A stretch of 64,000 bases of DNA from Sphingobium phenoxybenzoativorans (GTDB lineage Bacteria; Pseudomonadota; Alphaproteobacteria; Sphingomonadales; Sphingomonadaceae). The stretch is from the NCBI RefSeq assembly GCF_001757355.1, contig NZ_MINO01000015.1, positions 1 through 64,000 on the forward strand, read 5' to 3'. Position numbers and translations under genes: made by a program. Within the stretch, counting starts at the first letter, position 1, and every line of letters starts with the position of its first letter. The notes beneath the pieces are model-generated. The model was not told the DNA's origin, searched no databases, and saw only the letters and a program-made list of their open reading frames with translations. Of this stretch, positions 63,362 to 64,000 are shown in pieces.

Positions 63362-64000
63362 CTATTTGCGGAATATTCCGCTGGCCTCAACCGAAGGCAG
63401 GGGTGAAGGAGAGCCAGCCGCCACATCACGGATCGCGTCAGCCTGCTCATCCGGATCGAACCGGGTCCAGCCGCCACGCCCCAACCGTTCGAGCGGCCGG
63501 TAACGAATCTTATATTGCATCCGCTTCGACCCCTCGACCCAGTAGCCCAGATAGACATAGGCAAGACCGGCGTCGCGGGCGCGCAGGATATGATCCATGA
63601 TGATGAAATTGCCCATGCCCGGACGGCTGGCAAGTTCCGGATCGAAGAAGCTGTAGATCATCGACAGACCGTCAGCCTGACGATCCGTCAGACAGGCGCC
63701 CACCAGACGGCCGGGCCGCCCCCCTGCCCCCGGCTCACGATATTCGATGACATGGCTATCGACGGGGGTCTGCTCGACCATGTCGGCATAGTCCATCTCA
63801 TCCATCTCGGTCATGCCGCCGCCCGGATGTCGCGCGCGGAGGTAACGCTGGAGCAGCGCATATTGCTCCTCGGTCGACCATGGCTTGCAGGCGGTGACCA
63901 CCAGATCGCTGTTGCGCCTTATCAGCTTGCGCTGGGTGGCGTTGGCGCGAAATTCATTGGCGACGACCCGCACGGAAACGCAGGCGGAGCAGTCGGCGCA
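63362..64000 (-). CDS. bpt: Aspartate/glutamate leucyltransferase Bpt (arginyltransferase family), 5' end cut
   Basis: The frame runs off the right edge; the visible part starts [17 protein letters not shown], the cysteine-rich N-terminal ATE motif, so little is missing. The C-terminal GNAT-like half shows [34 protein letters not shown] and [15 protein letters not shown]. Bpt adds leucine to proteins with N-terminal Asp/Glu for degradation by ClpAP. About 212 residues in the window; the gene is intact to its stop. Confidence 0.95.
   Translation of the reverse strand, partial: CADCSACVSVRVVANEFRANATQRKLIRRNSDLVVTACKPWSTEEQYALLQRYLRARHPGGGMTEMDEMDYADMVEQTPVDSHVIEYREPGAGGRPGRLVGACLTDRQADGLSMIYSFFDPELASRPGMGNFIIMDHILRARDAGLAYVYLGYWVEGSKRMQYKIRYRPLERLGRGGWTRFDPDEQADAIRDVAAGSPSPLPSVEASGIFRK

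Overview
The window is 64 kb of GC-rich (low-to-mid 60s % by eye), densely packed chromosome from an alphaproteobacterium, almost certainly a sphingomonad. The evidence is CtrA with a GANTC-rich promoter, the C4 heme route (ALA synthase), a GTTC-N7-GTTC LexA-type site, a ROSE-like RNA thermometer before a small heat-shock gene, and the small intergenic palindromes typical of sphingomonad genomes. A three-gene spermidine route (ornithine decarboxylase, carboxynorspermidine synthase and decarboxylase) fits Sphingobium, Novosphingobium or Sphingopyxis better than Sphingomonas sensu stricto. The genus call is inference.

Layout. 1-6 kb: dprA (cut by the window edge) and plsY on the minus strand, then murI, hemA, two small unknown genes and a YbaL-type K+/H+ antiporter. 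6-14 kb: a ligase-associated exonuclease and ATP-dependent DNA ligase pair, a GFA-family protein, a serine/threonine dehydratase, and the polyamine cluster. Most palindromic repeats lie here. 14-24 kb: a long minus-strand run: electron-transfer flavoprotein-ubiquinone oxidoreductase, TPR protein, ispE, N-formylglutamate amidohydrolase, ilvD, lipoprotein, NAD(P)HX repair enzyme, RNA methyltransferase. Several of these genes overlap by 4 bases. 24-34 kb: a UDG-like protein, a soluble lytic transglycosylase and moaB in one overlapping plus-strand operon; a radical SAM gene with a LexA-type box; an acyl-CoA ligase; and dnaE.

34-45 kb: a Yip1 protein, glutathione peroxidase, a GGDEF protein, the LolCD lipoprotein exporter, a heat-regulated hsp20 leader and gene, a DUF2279 protein, an M49 peptidase, a glycine-zipper protein and pyrG. 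45-50 kb: secG and tpiA, usually adjacent, are separated by about 4 kb of accessory genes (EthD, carboxymuconolactone decarboxylase family, TonB receptor, small Cys/His-rich secreted protein). 50-56 kb: a PpiD-like foldase, trpE, a TIM-barrel protein, ctrA. 56-64 kb: a LysR regulator divergent from pirin and wrbA, a membrane acyltransferase, a pseudouridine synthase overlapping arfB, a free-methionine sulfoxide reductase, an RcnB-like protein and the 3' part of bpt.

No tRNA, rRNA, CRISPR array, transposase or prophage was seen. I found no clear new multi-gene system. The most interesting signals are regulatory: the thermometer, the LexA-type box, the ctrA promoter architecture, a probable AUU start codon, and an orphan terminator that may end a small RNA.
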